A stretch of 64,000 nucleotides of DNA from Paraburkholderia sp. BL10I2N1 (GTDB lineage: Bacteria; Pseudomonadota; Gammaproteobacteria; Burkholderiales; Burkholderiaceae), in contig NZ_SNWA01000001.1 in NCBI RefSeq assembly GCF_004361815.1, positions 2,728,001 to 2,792,000 of the forward strand. The letters are read 5' to 3'. The notes under the pieces are model-generated. The model made no database searches and had not been told where the DNA came from. It saw only the letters and a program-made list of their open reading frames with translations. Every line of letters starts with the position of its first letter. Position 1 is the stretch's first letter. Position numbers and translations under genes: made by a program. This document shows, in pieces, positions 1 through 8,769 of the stretch.

Positions 1-1112
1 TCGCGGACTATTTCGTCGCTTATGCGCAGAAGTTCGAAGCGCCGATCCGCACTGGTGTGGAAGTGAAGCAGGTCGTGCGCAATGTGGGGCGGCAGGGCTT
101 CACCATCGAAACGTCGGAGGGCACGATTGAGGCCAATCGCGTGGTGGTCGCGACCGGACCTTTCCAGCGCCCCGTCATTCCGCCGATTGCGCCGCAAGAT
201 TCGAGTCTCGCGCAGATTCATTCCGGCGACTATCGCAATCCCGGGCAATTGCCTGAAGGGGGTGTGCTGGTGGTGGGTGCAGGATCGTCCGGCGTGCAAA
301 TCGCGGACGAGTTGCAACGTGCGGGCAAGCGCGTCTATCTGTCGGTTGGCGCGCATGATCGTCCGCCACGCGCCTATCGCGGTCGCGATTTCTGCTGGTG
401 GCTGGGCGTGCTCGGCGAATGGGACGCGGAGGTCATGAAGCCCGGCAGGGAGCACGTCACCATTGCGGTGAGCGGCTCGCGCGGCGGTCATACCGTGGAT
501 TTCCGGCGCCTCGCGCATCAGGGCATCACGCTCGTTGGTCTGACGAAATCTTTCGACAATGGCGTGGCAACCTTCGAAGCCGATCTCGCGGCGAACATCG
601 CGCGCGGCGACGAGAACTATCTGTCGCTGCTGGACGCGGCCGACGCGTACGCCGAACGCAACGGTCTCGACCTTCCGGAAGAGCCCGAAGCGCGCGTCAT
701 TCCAGCCGATCCGGAGTGCATCACTCATCCGTTGGACGACCTCGACCCTGCGAAAGCGGGCGTGACATCGATTGTCTGGGCAACCGGCTATGCAGTCGAT
801 TTCAGCTGGTTGAAGGTCGCCGCCTTCGACGAAAAGGGTAAGCCGAAACATCAGCGCGGCGTATCAAAGGAGCCAGGCATCTATTTTCTCGGTCTGCCCT
901 GGCTGTCGCGTCGTGGCTCGGCATTTATCTGGGGCGTGTGGCACGACGCGAAGCACATCGCCGATCACATCGTCACGCAACGCAAATATCTGGCGTATTA
1001 CGATGAACCGCAACGCCATGCACCGAGCTGCGGCAAGCAAAGCGCTGAAAGTGCCAACGGCGCATCCGCCGGTTCACGTGTCCATCAAGTCAGCGAGATG
1101 GGCGTGAATTGA
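1..1112 (+). CDS. Flavin-containing monooxygenase-type oxidoreductase, 5' end outside window
   Basis: The frame is open from base 3, so the start and the N-terminal FAD-binding Rossmann motif lie upstream. The visible 369 residues match the class B flavoprotein monooxygenase / CzcO-like group. A dinucleotide-binding motif GAGSSGVQIADEL sits near visible residue 92, preceded by VVATGPF and followed near the C terminus by IVWATGYAVDFSW, the conserved ATG(Y) contact of this family. Members use NADPH and O2 to oxygenate nitrogen, sulfur or carbonyl substrates in the cytosol; the substrate cannot be read from sequence. The RidA gene starts 54 bases downstream and two more genes follow on the same strand, so it probably leads or sits within a catabolic operon. 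Family is secure, specificity unknown. Confidence 0.85.
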   Translation, partial: ADYFVAYAQKFEAPIRTGVEVKQVVRNVGRQGFTIETSEGTIEANRVVVATGPFQRPVIPPIAPQDSSLAQIHSGDYRNPGQLPEGGVLVVGAGSSGVQIADELQRAGKRVYLSVGAHDRPPRAYRGRDFCWWLGVLGEWDAEVMKPGREHVTIAVSGSRGGHTVDFRRLAHQGITLVGLTKSFDNGVATFEADLAANIARGDENYLSLLDAADAYAERNGLDLPEEPEARVIPADPECITHPLDDLDPAKAGVTSIVWATGYAVDFSWLKVAAFDEKGKPKHQRGVSKEPGIYFLGLPWLSRRGSAFIWGVWHDAKHIADHIVTQRKYLAYYDEPQRHAPSCGKQSAESANGASAGSRVHQVSEMGVN

Positions 1113-1166
1113 TACATGCGCCTCTCTGATTCGTGATCCATTTCTTTCCAGCATAAAGGTGCATTG

Positions 1167-1604
1167 ATGAGCCAACCTACGCATACCCGTATCCGCATGT
1201 TCAACACGAAGGATACCTATCCGAACCAGACGCTCGACAACGATCTTTGTCAGGCTGTGCGGGCCGGCAACACGGTCTATGTACGCGGCCAGGTGGGTAC
1301 GGATTTCGAAGGCCGTCTGGTCGGTCTCGGCGATCCGCGAGCCCAGGCCGAGCAGGCGATGAAGAACCTCAAGCAATTGCTCGAGGAAGCCGGCAGCGAT
1401 TTATCTCACGTCGTCAAGACGACGACTTACCTGACCGACATCCGTTACCGCGAGCCGGTCTATCAGGAAGTCGGGAAGTGGTTGAAAGGCGTTTTTCCGA
1501 TTTCCACCGGCCTGGTGGTGGTCGCGCTGGGTCAGCCGCAATGGCTGATGGAGATCGACGTTATCGCCGTGATTCCGGACGGATGGGCGCGGCCGAAAGC
1601 CTGA
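1167..1604 (+). CDS. RidA / YjgF / UK114 family protein
   Basis: A 145-residue protein of the RidA superfamily, which hydrolyse reactive enamine/imine intermediates or act as pathway-specific deaminases. Family landmarks are GNTVYVRGQVGTD in the first third, the central helix LKQLLEEAGSDLSHVVKTTTYL, and the C-terminal GLVVVALGQPQWLMEIDVIAV; the usual catalytic Arg of RidA (in an R-x-A-V/xxG context) is not obvious, which fits a pathway-specific subgroup rather than canonical RidA. I chose the ATG at 1167 over the TTG three bases earlier because AAGGTG lies about six bases upstream. It is ten bases from the next gene, supporting cotranscription with the DUF1028 and M20 genes. Such operonic RidA paralogues commonly accompany flavin oxygenases and amino-acid degradation enzymes. 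Confidence 0.87.
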   Translation: MSQPTHTRIRMFNTKDTYPNQTLDNDLCQAVRAGNTVYVRGQVGTDFEGRLVGLGDPRAQAEQAMKNLKQLLEEAGSDLSHVVKTTTYLTDIRYREPVYQEVGKWLKGVFPISTGLVVVALGQPQWLMEIDVIAVIPDGWARPKA

Positions 1605-1614
1605 GGAGCGGGAC

Positions 1615-2292
1615 ATGACATTCTCTATCGTCGGACGCTGTTCACAATCGAGGCAGCTCGGTATCGCGATCAGTTCTTCGAGCATCGCGGTGGGCGCCCG
1701 ATGCCCGTGGGTGCGGGCAGGCGTTGGCGCGGTGGCGACCCAGAACGTCACGCTGCCTGCACTCGGCCCGCAGGTTCTCGATCTTCTGCAGAGCGGGTAT
1801 CTGGATCCCGCCGCCGCATTGGACCGTGCGCTCGGCGCGAGCGACTGGTGTGAATACCGGCAGGTGACGGTGATCGATAGCCGGGGCCGCACGGCGTTCT
1901 TCAGCGGCAAGGAAGCTTTGGGCACGTATCACGCCGTCGCCGGCGAGCAATGCGTAGCCGCGGGCAACATGCTCGCCGGCGTCGAAGTGATCGAGGCGAT
2001 GGTGCCGGCGTTCGAACAGGCATCCGGCGCACTTGCCGATCGGCTGCTCGCTGCCATGCGTGCGGCGATGGCGGCCGGTGGGGAGGCGGGGCCCGTGCAT
2101 TCCGCGGCGCTCAGAATCGTGGGCGACGTGAGCTGGCCGATGGTCGATTTGCGGGTCGATTGGGCGGATGACGATCCCATCGGCCAGCTCGACGGTTTGT
2201 GGCACGCGTATCGGCCGCAGATGCAGGACTACCTGACCCGCGCATTGAATCCGACTGTCGCGCCCAGCTATGGAGTGCCGGGCAATGAATGA
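1615..2292 (+). CDS. DUF1028 family protein (Ntn-hydrolase-like fold)
   Basis: A 225-residue protein that matches DUF1028 end to end: it opens with MTFSIVGRCSQSRQLGIAIS, followed by the typical VGARCPWVRAGVGAVATQ segment and later AGEQCVAAGNMLAG. The family resembles Ntn-hydrolases and its function is not established. Its start is ten bases after the RidA stop, with GAGGAGCGGG just upstream as ribosome binding site. Its last eight bases overlap the start of the M20 deacylase gene. Linkage to RidA and an M20 amidohydrolase suggests a hydrolytic or detoxifying step in breakdown of an N-containing compound, but that is inference from context. Confidence 0.85.
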   Translation: MTFSIVGRCSQSRQLGIAISSSSIAVGARCPWVRAGVGAVATQNVTLPALGPQVLDLLQSGYLDPAAALDRALGASDWCEYRQVTVIDSRGRTAFFSGKEALGTYHAVAGEQCVAAGNMLAGVEVIEAMVPAFEQASGALADRLLAAMRAAMAAGGEAGPVHSAALRIVGDVSWPMVDLRVDWADDDPIGQLDGLWHAYRPQMQDYLTRALNPTVAPSYGVPGNE

Positions 2293-3448
2293 CAGATCCA
2301 GCCGTGCGCTGCTCGAAAGGTTGGTCGGGTATGCCACGGTCAGCCGCGATTCGAATCTGGACATGATCGAGTTCATTCGACACTACCTCGAGGAACTCGG
2401 CGTCGAGAGCGAGCTGTTCTATAACGCCGAGCGCACCAAGGCGAATCTGTTTGCGACCATCGGTCCGCGTGAGCGAGGCGGCATCGTGCTGTCCGGCCAT
2501 ACTGATGTGGTGCCGGTCGAAGGCCAGGCGTGGAGCGTCGATGCATTCCGTCTCACCGAACGCGAGGGTCGGCTGTATGGGCGCGGCACCGCCGACATGA
2601 AGGCCTTTATCGCATCGGTGCTGGCGGTGGTGCCCATGTTTCTCGAGCGGCAGTTGAAGCTGCCGGTGCATCTCGCCTTTTCGTACGACGAGGAAGTCGG
2701 ATGCCTCGGTGTGCGGTCGATGCTCGCGGAGTTGGAGCGGCGTCCGAACAGACCAATCCTGTGTTTGATCGGCGAACCGACTGAGCTCAAGCCGGTGCTG
2801 GGTCACAAGGGCAAGCTGGCGATGCGCTGCCAGGTGAAAGGCGCGCCTTGCCATTCGGCCTATGCACCGTACGGCGTCAACGCCATTCAGTACGCGGCGC
2901 GGATGATCGGCCGACTGGAAGCGATCGGCGAGCAGCTGGCGCAGTCCGCGTATCGCGACGAGCGATTTGATCCGCCGTTCTCGACCGTGCAGACCGGTGT
3001 GATCAACGGCGGCCGCGCATTGAACATCGTGCCTGCGGAATGCGAATTCGACTTCGAAGTGCGCGCGTTGCCGGGTTTTGACGCCCACCAGGTAGCCGAC
3101 GAGTTGCAAACCTATGCCGAAGCTGAGTTGCTGCCGAAGATGCGCGCCGTGAAGTCCGACGCCGGCATCCGCTTTCAGTCGCTCTCCGCTTATCCGGGAT
3201 TGGCTACCTCGCCCGACAGCGAAGCGGCGCGCCTGTTGGCTTTGCTCAGCGGTTCCAATGAGTTCGGCACGGTAGCTTTCGGCACAGAAGGCGGGCTCTT
3301 TGAGCACGCGGGCATTCCAGCAGTGGTCTGCGGACCAGGCAGCATGGATCAGGGGCATAAGCCGGACGAATTCGTCACCGTCCAGCAATTGAGCGACTGT
3401 GACGCAATGCTGGCTCGTTTGGTGGACTACCTTTCAGCCGTTTGTTGA
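2285..3448 (+). CDS. M20 family deacylase, ArgE (acetylornithine deacetylase)-like
   Basis: A 387-residue M20A zinc amidohydrolase close to N-acetylornithine deacetylase ArgE. The first metal-binding motif SGHTDVVPVEG is intact, followed by GRGTADMKAFIAS (bridging Asp) and the catalytic/metal segment FSYDEEVGCLG; GEPTELKPVLGHKGK and the C-terminal GTEGGLFEHAGIPAVVCGPG / QGHKPDEFV are also typical. I chose the ATG at 2285, not the in-frame ATG at 2270, because GGAGTG lies seven bases before it and the four-to-eight-base overlap with the upstream gene is typical of coupled genes. The position at the end of a FMO-RidA-DUF1028 operon argues for a catabolic deacylase acting on an N-acyl amino-acid-like compound rather than arginine synthesis. 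Confidence 0.85.
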   Translation: MNDRSSRALLERLVGYATVSRDSNLDMIEFIRHYLEELGVESELFYNAERTKANLFATIGPRERGGIVLSGHTDVVPVEGQAWSVDAFRLTEREGRLYGRGTADMKAFIASVLAVVPMFLERQLKLPVHLAFSYDEEVGCLGVRSMLAELERRPNRPILCLIGEPTELKPVLGHKGKLAMRCQVKGAPCHSAYAPYGVNAIQYAARMIGRLEAIGEQLAQSAYRDERFDPPFSTVQTGVINGGRALNIVPAECEFDFEVRALPGFDAHQVADELQTYAEAELLPKMRAVKSDAGIRFQSLSAYPGLATSPDSEAARLLALLSGSNEFGTVAFGTEGGLFEHAGIPAVVCGPGSMDQGHKPDEFVTVQQLSDCDAMLARLVDYLSAVC

Positions 3449-3547
3449 GACCCATGCATCGAAGAGGCGCGGCGGCGGTACGTTGTCAGATACGAGCGTG
3501 CCGGGTCTTACTCCGATCGCTTCAGGACGTGGGTTATGCAGTCCCGA

Positions 3548-6379
3548 TCATGGGACTTGCCTCCTTTCCAGATATCGCTCGACGAAGATGAGGAGTGCCT
3601 TGGACTGGTAATCCTTCGCTAGCTGGCAAAGGTGGTCGGCGAAAGGACGATAGCGCTCGTCAAGCTGGGTCAGGTGGGTGGCGTGTTGCACGAGGGCACG
3701 CATGTCGCCCAGTCGCGCCAGGTAGTGCAGCGCTTCGATCTCCCCCGCCGGCGGCACGACCAAGGTCCCCACGGAGGGGGCGGCGGCGTGTACAGCCGTT
3801 CGGCCCGCTCCGGTGGCTTGCGTCTCCGGAACTTCGTCGCTCCACTCGATGTTCAGGAGGGCCGCGATCTGTGACAACAGCTCACTCAAATCAATCGGTT
3901 TTGACAGAAAGGCGTTTGCACCGGCCGCCAGGCTTCTCGCGGCATCACTCCCCGAGGCGCCGGCGGAGACCGCAACGATGGGAAGATCCCCGAACTCCGG
4001 CATTTCGCGCAGGCGCCGCGTGGCTTCGAGCCCGTCCATGCCGGGCATGACGACATCCATCAGGATAAGCGCCGGCCGCAGCGCTTTGGCTTTCTCCAAA
4101 GCTTCCAGTCCGTCGCCGGCCTCCGCCATGTCGAATCCGAGCTGGCCGAGCATATCGACTGCCACGGCACGATTTGCCGCTACGTCATCCACGACGAGGA
4201 CGGTCTTGCGCGGCCCCTTATAGCCGGTCATTGCCCATTCTGGCGGGACGACAGCTGCCTGAGGCGCCACCACCGGGACGTTCAGCTCGAATGAGAAGGC
4301 GCTCCCGGCACCGCGGCGGCTCTCGACGTGGATCTCGCCACCCATCAGGCGCACGAACTGCCGGCTAATGGCCAGGCCCAGCCCCGTGCCTCCAACCCGG
4401 TGCCGAGCATCACTCGCTTGCTCGAAAGGCAGGAAGATCGCCTCCAGACGCGCTTCGTCTATACCGATGCCGGTGTCCCGCACTTCGAAACGCAGCCGCA
4501 TGGGCGGCAGCCAATCGACGCGCAGGCGCACGCCCCCTTTCTCGGTAAATTTGATTGCATTGGATAGCAGGTTGAGCAGCACCTGGCGCAGCCGTTTTTC
4601 GTCGACCCGCACGCCCGCGGGCAGATCCGGTGCCATCTCGCAAGCGAAGGCCAAGCCCTTTTCCGTTGCCTTCACCCGAATCGTCTCGGCGATGAAGTCG
4701 ATGAACCGGTCAAGCGGAATATCGGACAGGTTCAGCTCCGCCCTTGCGGCCTCGATTTTGGCCATATCCAGAATGTCGTTGATGATCGCAAGCAGGTGTT
4801 CGCCGCCGCGCTGGATCACCGTAATCCCGTCGACCTGGCGTTGGTCGAGGCTCCTGTCGCGCTTAAGGATCTGCGCGTAGCCTAGAATCCCGTTCAACGG
4901 CGTGCGCAGTTCGTGGCTCATGTGAGCAAGAAAGTCGCTCTTGGCCCGGTTGGCCGCATCGGCGTGTTCCTTGGCGACGGCCAGTTCAGCGGTTCGCTCG
5001 CGAATCATGTCTTCGAGGTGCTCGCGGTAGCGCCGCAGTTCCTCTTCGGCACGCTTCTGCTCCGTGATGTCACGAGAGATGCCGAGCAGGAACTGCGGCT
5101 TGCCGCGCACGTCGAGGATCGGGATCTTCATCGTGTGCACCAGGCGCGGCCCGTAACGCGTGTGAACCGGCTCCTCCGGCACGTCGACCAGCTGCTGCGA
5201 CTCCAGGACGTCACGATCCTTCAGCGCGAAGAAATCGGCCTCCTGCGCCGGAAACAGGTCATGGACGGACTTGCCGATGAGTTCCTCGCGCCGGTAGCCG
5301 AGCAGTTGCTCTCCCGCCTTGTTAAAACGCACGAAGCGCAGCGTCGCCGCATCCTTGACGAAGATCATGTCGGGGATGTTCTCGATGATGCTGTCCAGGA
5401 AGTGTTCGCTCGCCCGCGCAGCCTCTTCGGCGTGCTGTCGTTCGACGATCTCAGCCGTCTGGCCCGCAAGCGCCGTGCTGAGTTCGGCCGTGCGCTGCGT
5501 GACGCGCGCCTCGAGTTCGGCGTTGAGTTCCATCAGTGCGTCCTCAGCATGCCTGCGCTGGCGCCGGTCTTCGAGGAACTGCTCGACTGCGCGCGCCATA
5601 TCGGCAATCTCGTCGCCGCCGTGAACGGGGACGCCGGCTTGCACGCTGTCGACATCGCCGTGCCGCAGGAAGTGACTGACTCGGCGTAGCCGTGCCACGA
5701 CGTGGCGACCGAGGAATGCGCGGGCGATCAGCCAGGCAAGCAGCAGGCTCACCGCAACTTCGCCGCCCACCCACCTGCGCGTGCGGTTCAGGTCTTCGGC
5801 CAGATCCTGGGCCGCTTTACGGTAGTCGCGCGTGAAATGATCCGACTGCTGGCGCGCCGCGGCGGCCAGAGCGTCGGCCTGGCGGCGCAGATCGTCGTCC
5901 AGGCTGGCCAATGATGCGCCGGGCCGCGGCGCCGACGCCGGCGCGGCGCCGACGCCCAGCGCGGTCTCGCGCACCTGCGCCGCGATGTTCGCCGTGTTGC
6001 GGAAGCGCTGGCTCGATCGATGCAGCGCCAGCGCGTCGACACCGACGTTGTCGCTCGTGGTCGCGGAGGCGAGGCGGTCCACGAGGCGGTCGAAGGACGC
6101 CAGCTGTTCGATGATATGCCGATGCGTCTCGCGCACAGCGTCCACCGTATCGTCACTGGACAACTGCAATGCCAGGCGTTCGATCATCAGAGTGAGCTGC
6201 GCCAGGTTCTGTGCATCTTCCTGGAGCGCCAGCCGCTCTTCGGCCAACTGGCGGATCGCGTGGGCCGAGCCAGCCAACGAGTAAATGGTCGTGGCACCGA
6301 CCGCGATCACCAGGGCGGCCAGGCACGAAACCACGAGCGTGAACTGCGCGGTGAGAGACCGTGGGAGCGGAAGTTTCAC
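3548..6379 (-). CDS. Membrane hybrid histidine kinase (HAMP-PAS-HisKA-HATPase-REC)
   Basis: I start this gene at the GTG at 6379, whose GTGA overlaps the stop of the upstream binding-protein gene; a longer open frame upstream is only the antisense-frame shadow of that gene. The 943-residue product has a first membrane segment at about residues 12-35 (FTLVVSCLAALVIAVGATTI), a helical periplasmic domain, a second membrane segment near 200-220, a HAMP/coiled-coil region, a PAS domain at about 325-440, HisKA with the phosphoacceptor in FLAHMSHELRTPLNG (His near 487), a HATPase domain with LLNLLSNAIKFTEKG and GTGLGLAIS, and a receiver domain with phosphoacceptor Asp in LILMDVVMPGMDG near 774. The C-terminal 80 residues show no recognisable Hpt motif. 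Coupling to a periplasmic binding protein implies ligand sensing through that protein, as in TorT-TorS. No response regulator gene is adjacent. Confidence 0.9.
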   Translation of the reverse strand: MKLPLPRSLTAQFTLVVSCLAALVIAVGATTIYSLAGSAHAIRQLAEERLALQEDAQNLAQLTLMIERLALQLSSDDTVDAVRETHRHIIEQLASFDRLVDRLASATTSDNVGVDALALHRSSQRFRNTANIAAQVRETALGVGAAPASAPRPGASLASLDDDLRRQADALAAAARQQSDHFTRDYRKAAQDLAEDLNRTRRWVGGEVAVSLLLAWLIARAFLGRHVVARLRRVSHFLRHGDVDSVQAGVPVHGGDEIADMARAVEQFLEDRRQRRHAEDALMELNAELEARVTQRTAELSTALAGQTAEIVERQHAEEAARASEHFLDSIIENIPDMIFVKDAATLRFVRFNKAGEQLLGYRREELIGKSVHDLFPAQEADFFALKDRDVLESQQLVDVPEEPVHTRYGPRLVHTMKIPILDVRGKPQFLLGISRDITEQKRAEEELRRYREHLEDMIRERTAELAVAKEHADAANRAKSDFLAHMSHELRTPLNGILGYAQILKRDRSLDQRQVDGITVIQRGGEHLLAIINDILDMAKIEAARAELNLSDIPLDRFIDFIAETIRVKATEKGLAFACEMAPDLPAGVRVDEKRLRQVLLNLLSNAIKFTEKGGVRLRVDWLPPMRLRFEVRDTGIGIDEARLEAIFLPFEQASDARHRVGGTGLGLAISRQFVRLMGGEIHVESRRGAGSAFSFELNVPVVAPQAAVVPPEWAMTGYKGPRKTVLVVDDVAANRAVAVDMLGQLGFDMAEAGDGLEALEKAKALRPALILMDVVMPGMDGLEATRRLREMPEFGDLPIVAVSAGASGSDAARSLAAGANAFLSKPIDLSELLSQIAALLNIEWSDEVPETQATGAGRTAVHAAAPSVGTLVVPPAGEIEALHYLARLGDMRALVQHATHLTQLDERYRPFADHLCQLAKDYQSKALLIFVERYLERRQVP

Positions 6380-7509
6380 GGTCGTTGCCAGATGCGGCGA
6401 TAGATGTCGCGATAGCCGTTGGCCGGGTCGTAGAGCAGACGATCGCCGCCGTCCGCGGCGATGTTGTCCGCCGTCACGAGATGCACCGGAAACAGGTAAC
6501 CCGTGACGCCTGCCCCGGCGAAGAGCCGGTTCATCTCGTCGACCAACTGCCAGCCGTGCAGATTCAGGGGTTCGGCCACGGTGCCCGTCTGGAAGGTGCC
6601 CGTCCGGATACGCAGGAAGGCGGACTCGCTGCCGTCGCCAGCCGACAGCATGGCCATGGCGCCGTTCGGCATCCCGGCCTGGGTCAGCACGGGTGCGGCG
6701 TAGTCGAAGTAGATGTCGTTGACGGCCAGCGCATACGTCCAACGCTTGCCATACCGCGCGAGCAAGGCGCGTGTCGTGCCCGGCATCAGTTCCTCGCTGC
6801 GTGAGATGGCCACGTCGCGCACATCGAGCACGGTGCAGCCGCTGCACGCGCGCACGACGGCTGCCATTTCATCCGCCTTGCCTTGCGCAATCCGGAAATT
6901 GGAGTCGGTGAAGATGACGACTCCCGCATGCCCGCCGGACTGCACGATGGCCGCCAGCGCGGTCACGCGCGCGACCTCGAGCGGATCCGTCGCCACGTTC
7001 ATCGCCACGGGCGTGCCGGGCACCGGTCCGGCCTGGGCCGCGACATGCCAGCCGACGATAGAAATGCTGCGCTCGGCAAACGGCCGCAGCCCGGGCAGCA
7101 GGGCGCGTGCGTCGCCACCGACGATGATCAGACCATCTGGACGACTTGTCAGCGCATTTGCAAGCATCTTCAGCCGCAGGTCCGGCGTGCCGCCGGAGTC
7201 GAATATCTTTACGCTCCAGCCGATGACCTTGGCCGCCTCCAGCACACCGTCGACCACTCCGACGATACCGCCGTTACGCAAATCCTCGGCGACGATGGCG
7301 ACACGTTTCCCAAGTTGGGCGCGCGGCCCGTTGCGCGGCCCGTTCCAGGGCGCAGCGGGTTGCGCCGCGGCATCGACCACGCGCTTCGCTTTGGCCAGGT
7401 AGTCCTTCGCGGCGACCGTGGTTCCGGGCACTGGGGCAGTCGGCATACCCTGCGCCGCGGCAACCGACAGCATGCATGTACATCCCCATGCCAGAAGCAA
7501 GCCCCTCAT
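6376..7509 (-). CDS. Periplasmic sugar-type substrate-binding protein (TorT/RbsB-like)
   Basis: A 377-residue protein of the type I periplasmic binding fold (Peripla_BP_4 group). It begins with a signal peptide, MRGLLLAWGCTCMLSVAAAQ, and I chose this ATG at 7509 over an in-frame ATG at 7605 because the signal peptide then starts the protein. Typical family segments are PDGLIIVGGDARALLPGL, ISIVGWHVAAQAG, the hinge-proximal AIVQSGGHAGVVIFTD, and a late YALAVNDIYFDYAAP. No transporter permease or ATPase is nearby; instead the gene overlaps the start of a hybrid histidine kinase by four bases. That arrangement suggests a sensory rather than transport role, presenting a periplasmic ligand to the kinase. 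The ligand is unknown. Confidence 0.83.
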   Translation of the reverse strand: MRGLLLAWGCTCMLSVAAAQGMPTAPVPGTTVAAKDYLAKAKRVVDAAAQPAAPWNGPRNGPRAQLGKRVAIVAEDLRNGGIVGVVDGVLEAAKVIGWSVKIFDSGGTPDLRLKMLANALTSRPDGLIIVGGDARALLPGLRPFAERSISIVGWHVAAQAGPVPGTPVAMNVATDPLEVARVTALAAIVQSGGHAGVVIFTDSNFRIAQGKADEMAAVVRACSGCTVLDVRDVAISRSEELMPGTTRALLARYGKRWTYALAVNDIYFDYAAPVLTQAGMPNGAMAMLSAGDGSESAFLRIRTGTFQTGTVAEPLNLHGWQLVDEMNRLFAGAGVTGYLFPVHLVTADNIAADGGDRLLYDPANGYRDIYRRIWQRP

Positions 7510-7980
7510 GCTGTTCCCCAAGGGCCCCGTCGAGGTTGATTGACCGCCATTGACAACATACCCAAATGCCGCGCGCACGGTGACCCTGCGAATAAGATAG
7601 TACACCCCGATGGCCGCGTGTCCCCGGTCATCCGCGCTGCCGCCTCGCGTGAGCAGAGCGATGACCGTTCGCCAGTTCGACTAACGCAACTGGAGCCACG
7701 GGCCTGTGATCCGGTGACGCACCACGCCTCGACGATATCCATTGCATCCACCGGTTGAATCCGCAACGCGCAACCGTCATCAGTGCCTGCGATGCCGCGA
7801 TCGCCTCCGATCGACTTGACGTCAATTTTCGCCGGTCGACTACCGTCATCCGCATCCCTTGGAAGCTGTCTAACCTGAATGGAAAACTACCCGCAAACCC
7901 CCGCCAGAACCTGCGCGATTTCGGGTCAAAGAGTTAGAAAGGGTCGCGTAACTATTTGAGTTTTATGTCGATTCTCGTCG
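7510..7980. other. Intergenic tract between binding-protein gene and tRNA-Pro fragment
   Basis: No convincing gene. The short open frames here have no family features. The minus-strand promoter of the binding-protein gene must lie in the first part of this tract. The last part borders the tRNA-derived attachment repeat and may be old element scar. Confidence 0.5.
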
Positions 7981-8027
<47 letters not shown>

Positions 8028-8057
8028 TAATTCGCTTTAAAATCAAGTGTGTAGATT

Positions 8058-8119
8058 CGCGTCGTGTTAAAAAAGTAGCCTCGAGTAGCCTCAAGTAGCC
8101 TACGTTTTAACACGACGCG
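8058..8119. repeat. 15-bp inverted repeat enclosing three 10-bp iterons
   Basis: Arms CGCGTCGTGTTAAAA (8058-8072) and TTTTAACACGACGCG (8105-8119) are perfectly complementary. Between them AGTAGCCTCG, AGTAGCCTCA and AGTAGCCTAC follow with a 10-base period (8074-8103), one helical turn. The block lies between the left attachment repeat and the end of the integrase-derived gene. The TTTAACAC motif recurs near 14555-14572 and 20186-20206. I infer integrase or excisionase arm sites. Confidence 0.65.
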
Positions 8120-8148
8120 TTGAAAGGTTTCCTCGCTTTTCCTCTCCC

Positions 8149-8715
8149 TTATCCCGCATTGCGTACGCTCGCGAGCTTCCGGCTCGAGGGCGCAAACGCG
8201 GCGATCGCGCGCGCGCCAATCGACTCGGTATCGACCGGCATCCAGCGCGCGTACGACTTGAGCGTTACGGTCGTATCGCAATGCCCCATCTGCCTCGAGA
8301 CCCAGCTCGGATTCTCGCCCGTCGAGATCATCATCGAGCCGTACGTATGCCTCGTCTGGTAGCGAACGATCAGGGTATCGAGGAGCGCCTCGTCCGTAAT
8401 CTCGCTCATCAGATGGTTGAGCGCGAACATCGAGCATACGACCCCGAACGCGTCGTTCGACATCTCGCCCTCATATCCGTTGCCGGTCATGAATACGCGT
8501 AGGCGCTCGAGATCGCCGCGAGGCGCCGCATAGGCTCCTCCGTTCGAGAGGTGATAGAACGTCCAAAGCCCGCCACGATAATCGTTCGAGAGAGCTTCGG
8601 CCCACGAGAACAGGAGGGCCTCGCCGCGCATCATCGCGCGCTCGCCGAACAGGTAGGGATAGAACGAGAGGCGAGACCTCTCAGGGACTTCAGTTGCAGT
8701 AATCTTGTTCGTCAT
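8149..8715 (-). pseudogene. Chimeric gene: KlcA/ArdB antirestriction N-terminus fused to tyrosine-recombinase C-terminus
   Basis: One uninterrupted frame of 188 codons joins two unrelated families. Residues about 1-115 are a KlcA/ArdB antirestriction protein, with LSFYPYLFGERAMMRGEAL, YRGGLWTFYHLSNGG and GNGYEGEMSNDAFGVV. From about residue 118 the sequence becomes the C-terminal catalytic part of a phage-type tyrosine recombinase: QTRHTYGSMMISTGENP, RQMGHCDTTVTLKSYARW, retaining the second catalytic Arg, the GH histidine and the nucleophilic Tyr, but lacking the first catalytic Arg and Lys and the DNA-binding N domain. The junction falls at VRY/QTRH. I start at the ATG at 8715 (GGAG upstream). 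A deletion joining two genes of the element best explains it. It may still be translated, but integrase function cannot be complete. Confidence 0.8.
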
Positions 8716-8769
8716 CACTTGTTGCTCCACTTCAGTAAGTGGCGAGGCGCGAGGCCTCGCCGTTATCAG

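Noticed and set aside
2111..3388. 425-codon minus-strand frame opposite the M20 gene
   Set aside because: No family features and it covers a gene with complete M20 motifs.
6380..6847. 156-codon N-terminal extension of the hybrid kinase
   Set aside because: It lies inside the binding-protein gene in another frame and is Arg/Gly/His-rich; GTG at 6379 is a better start.
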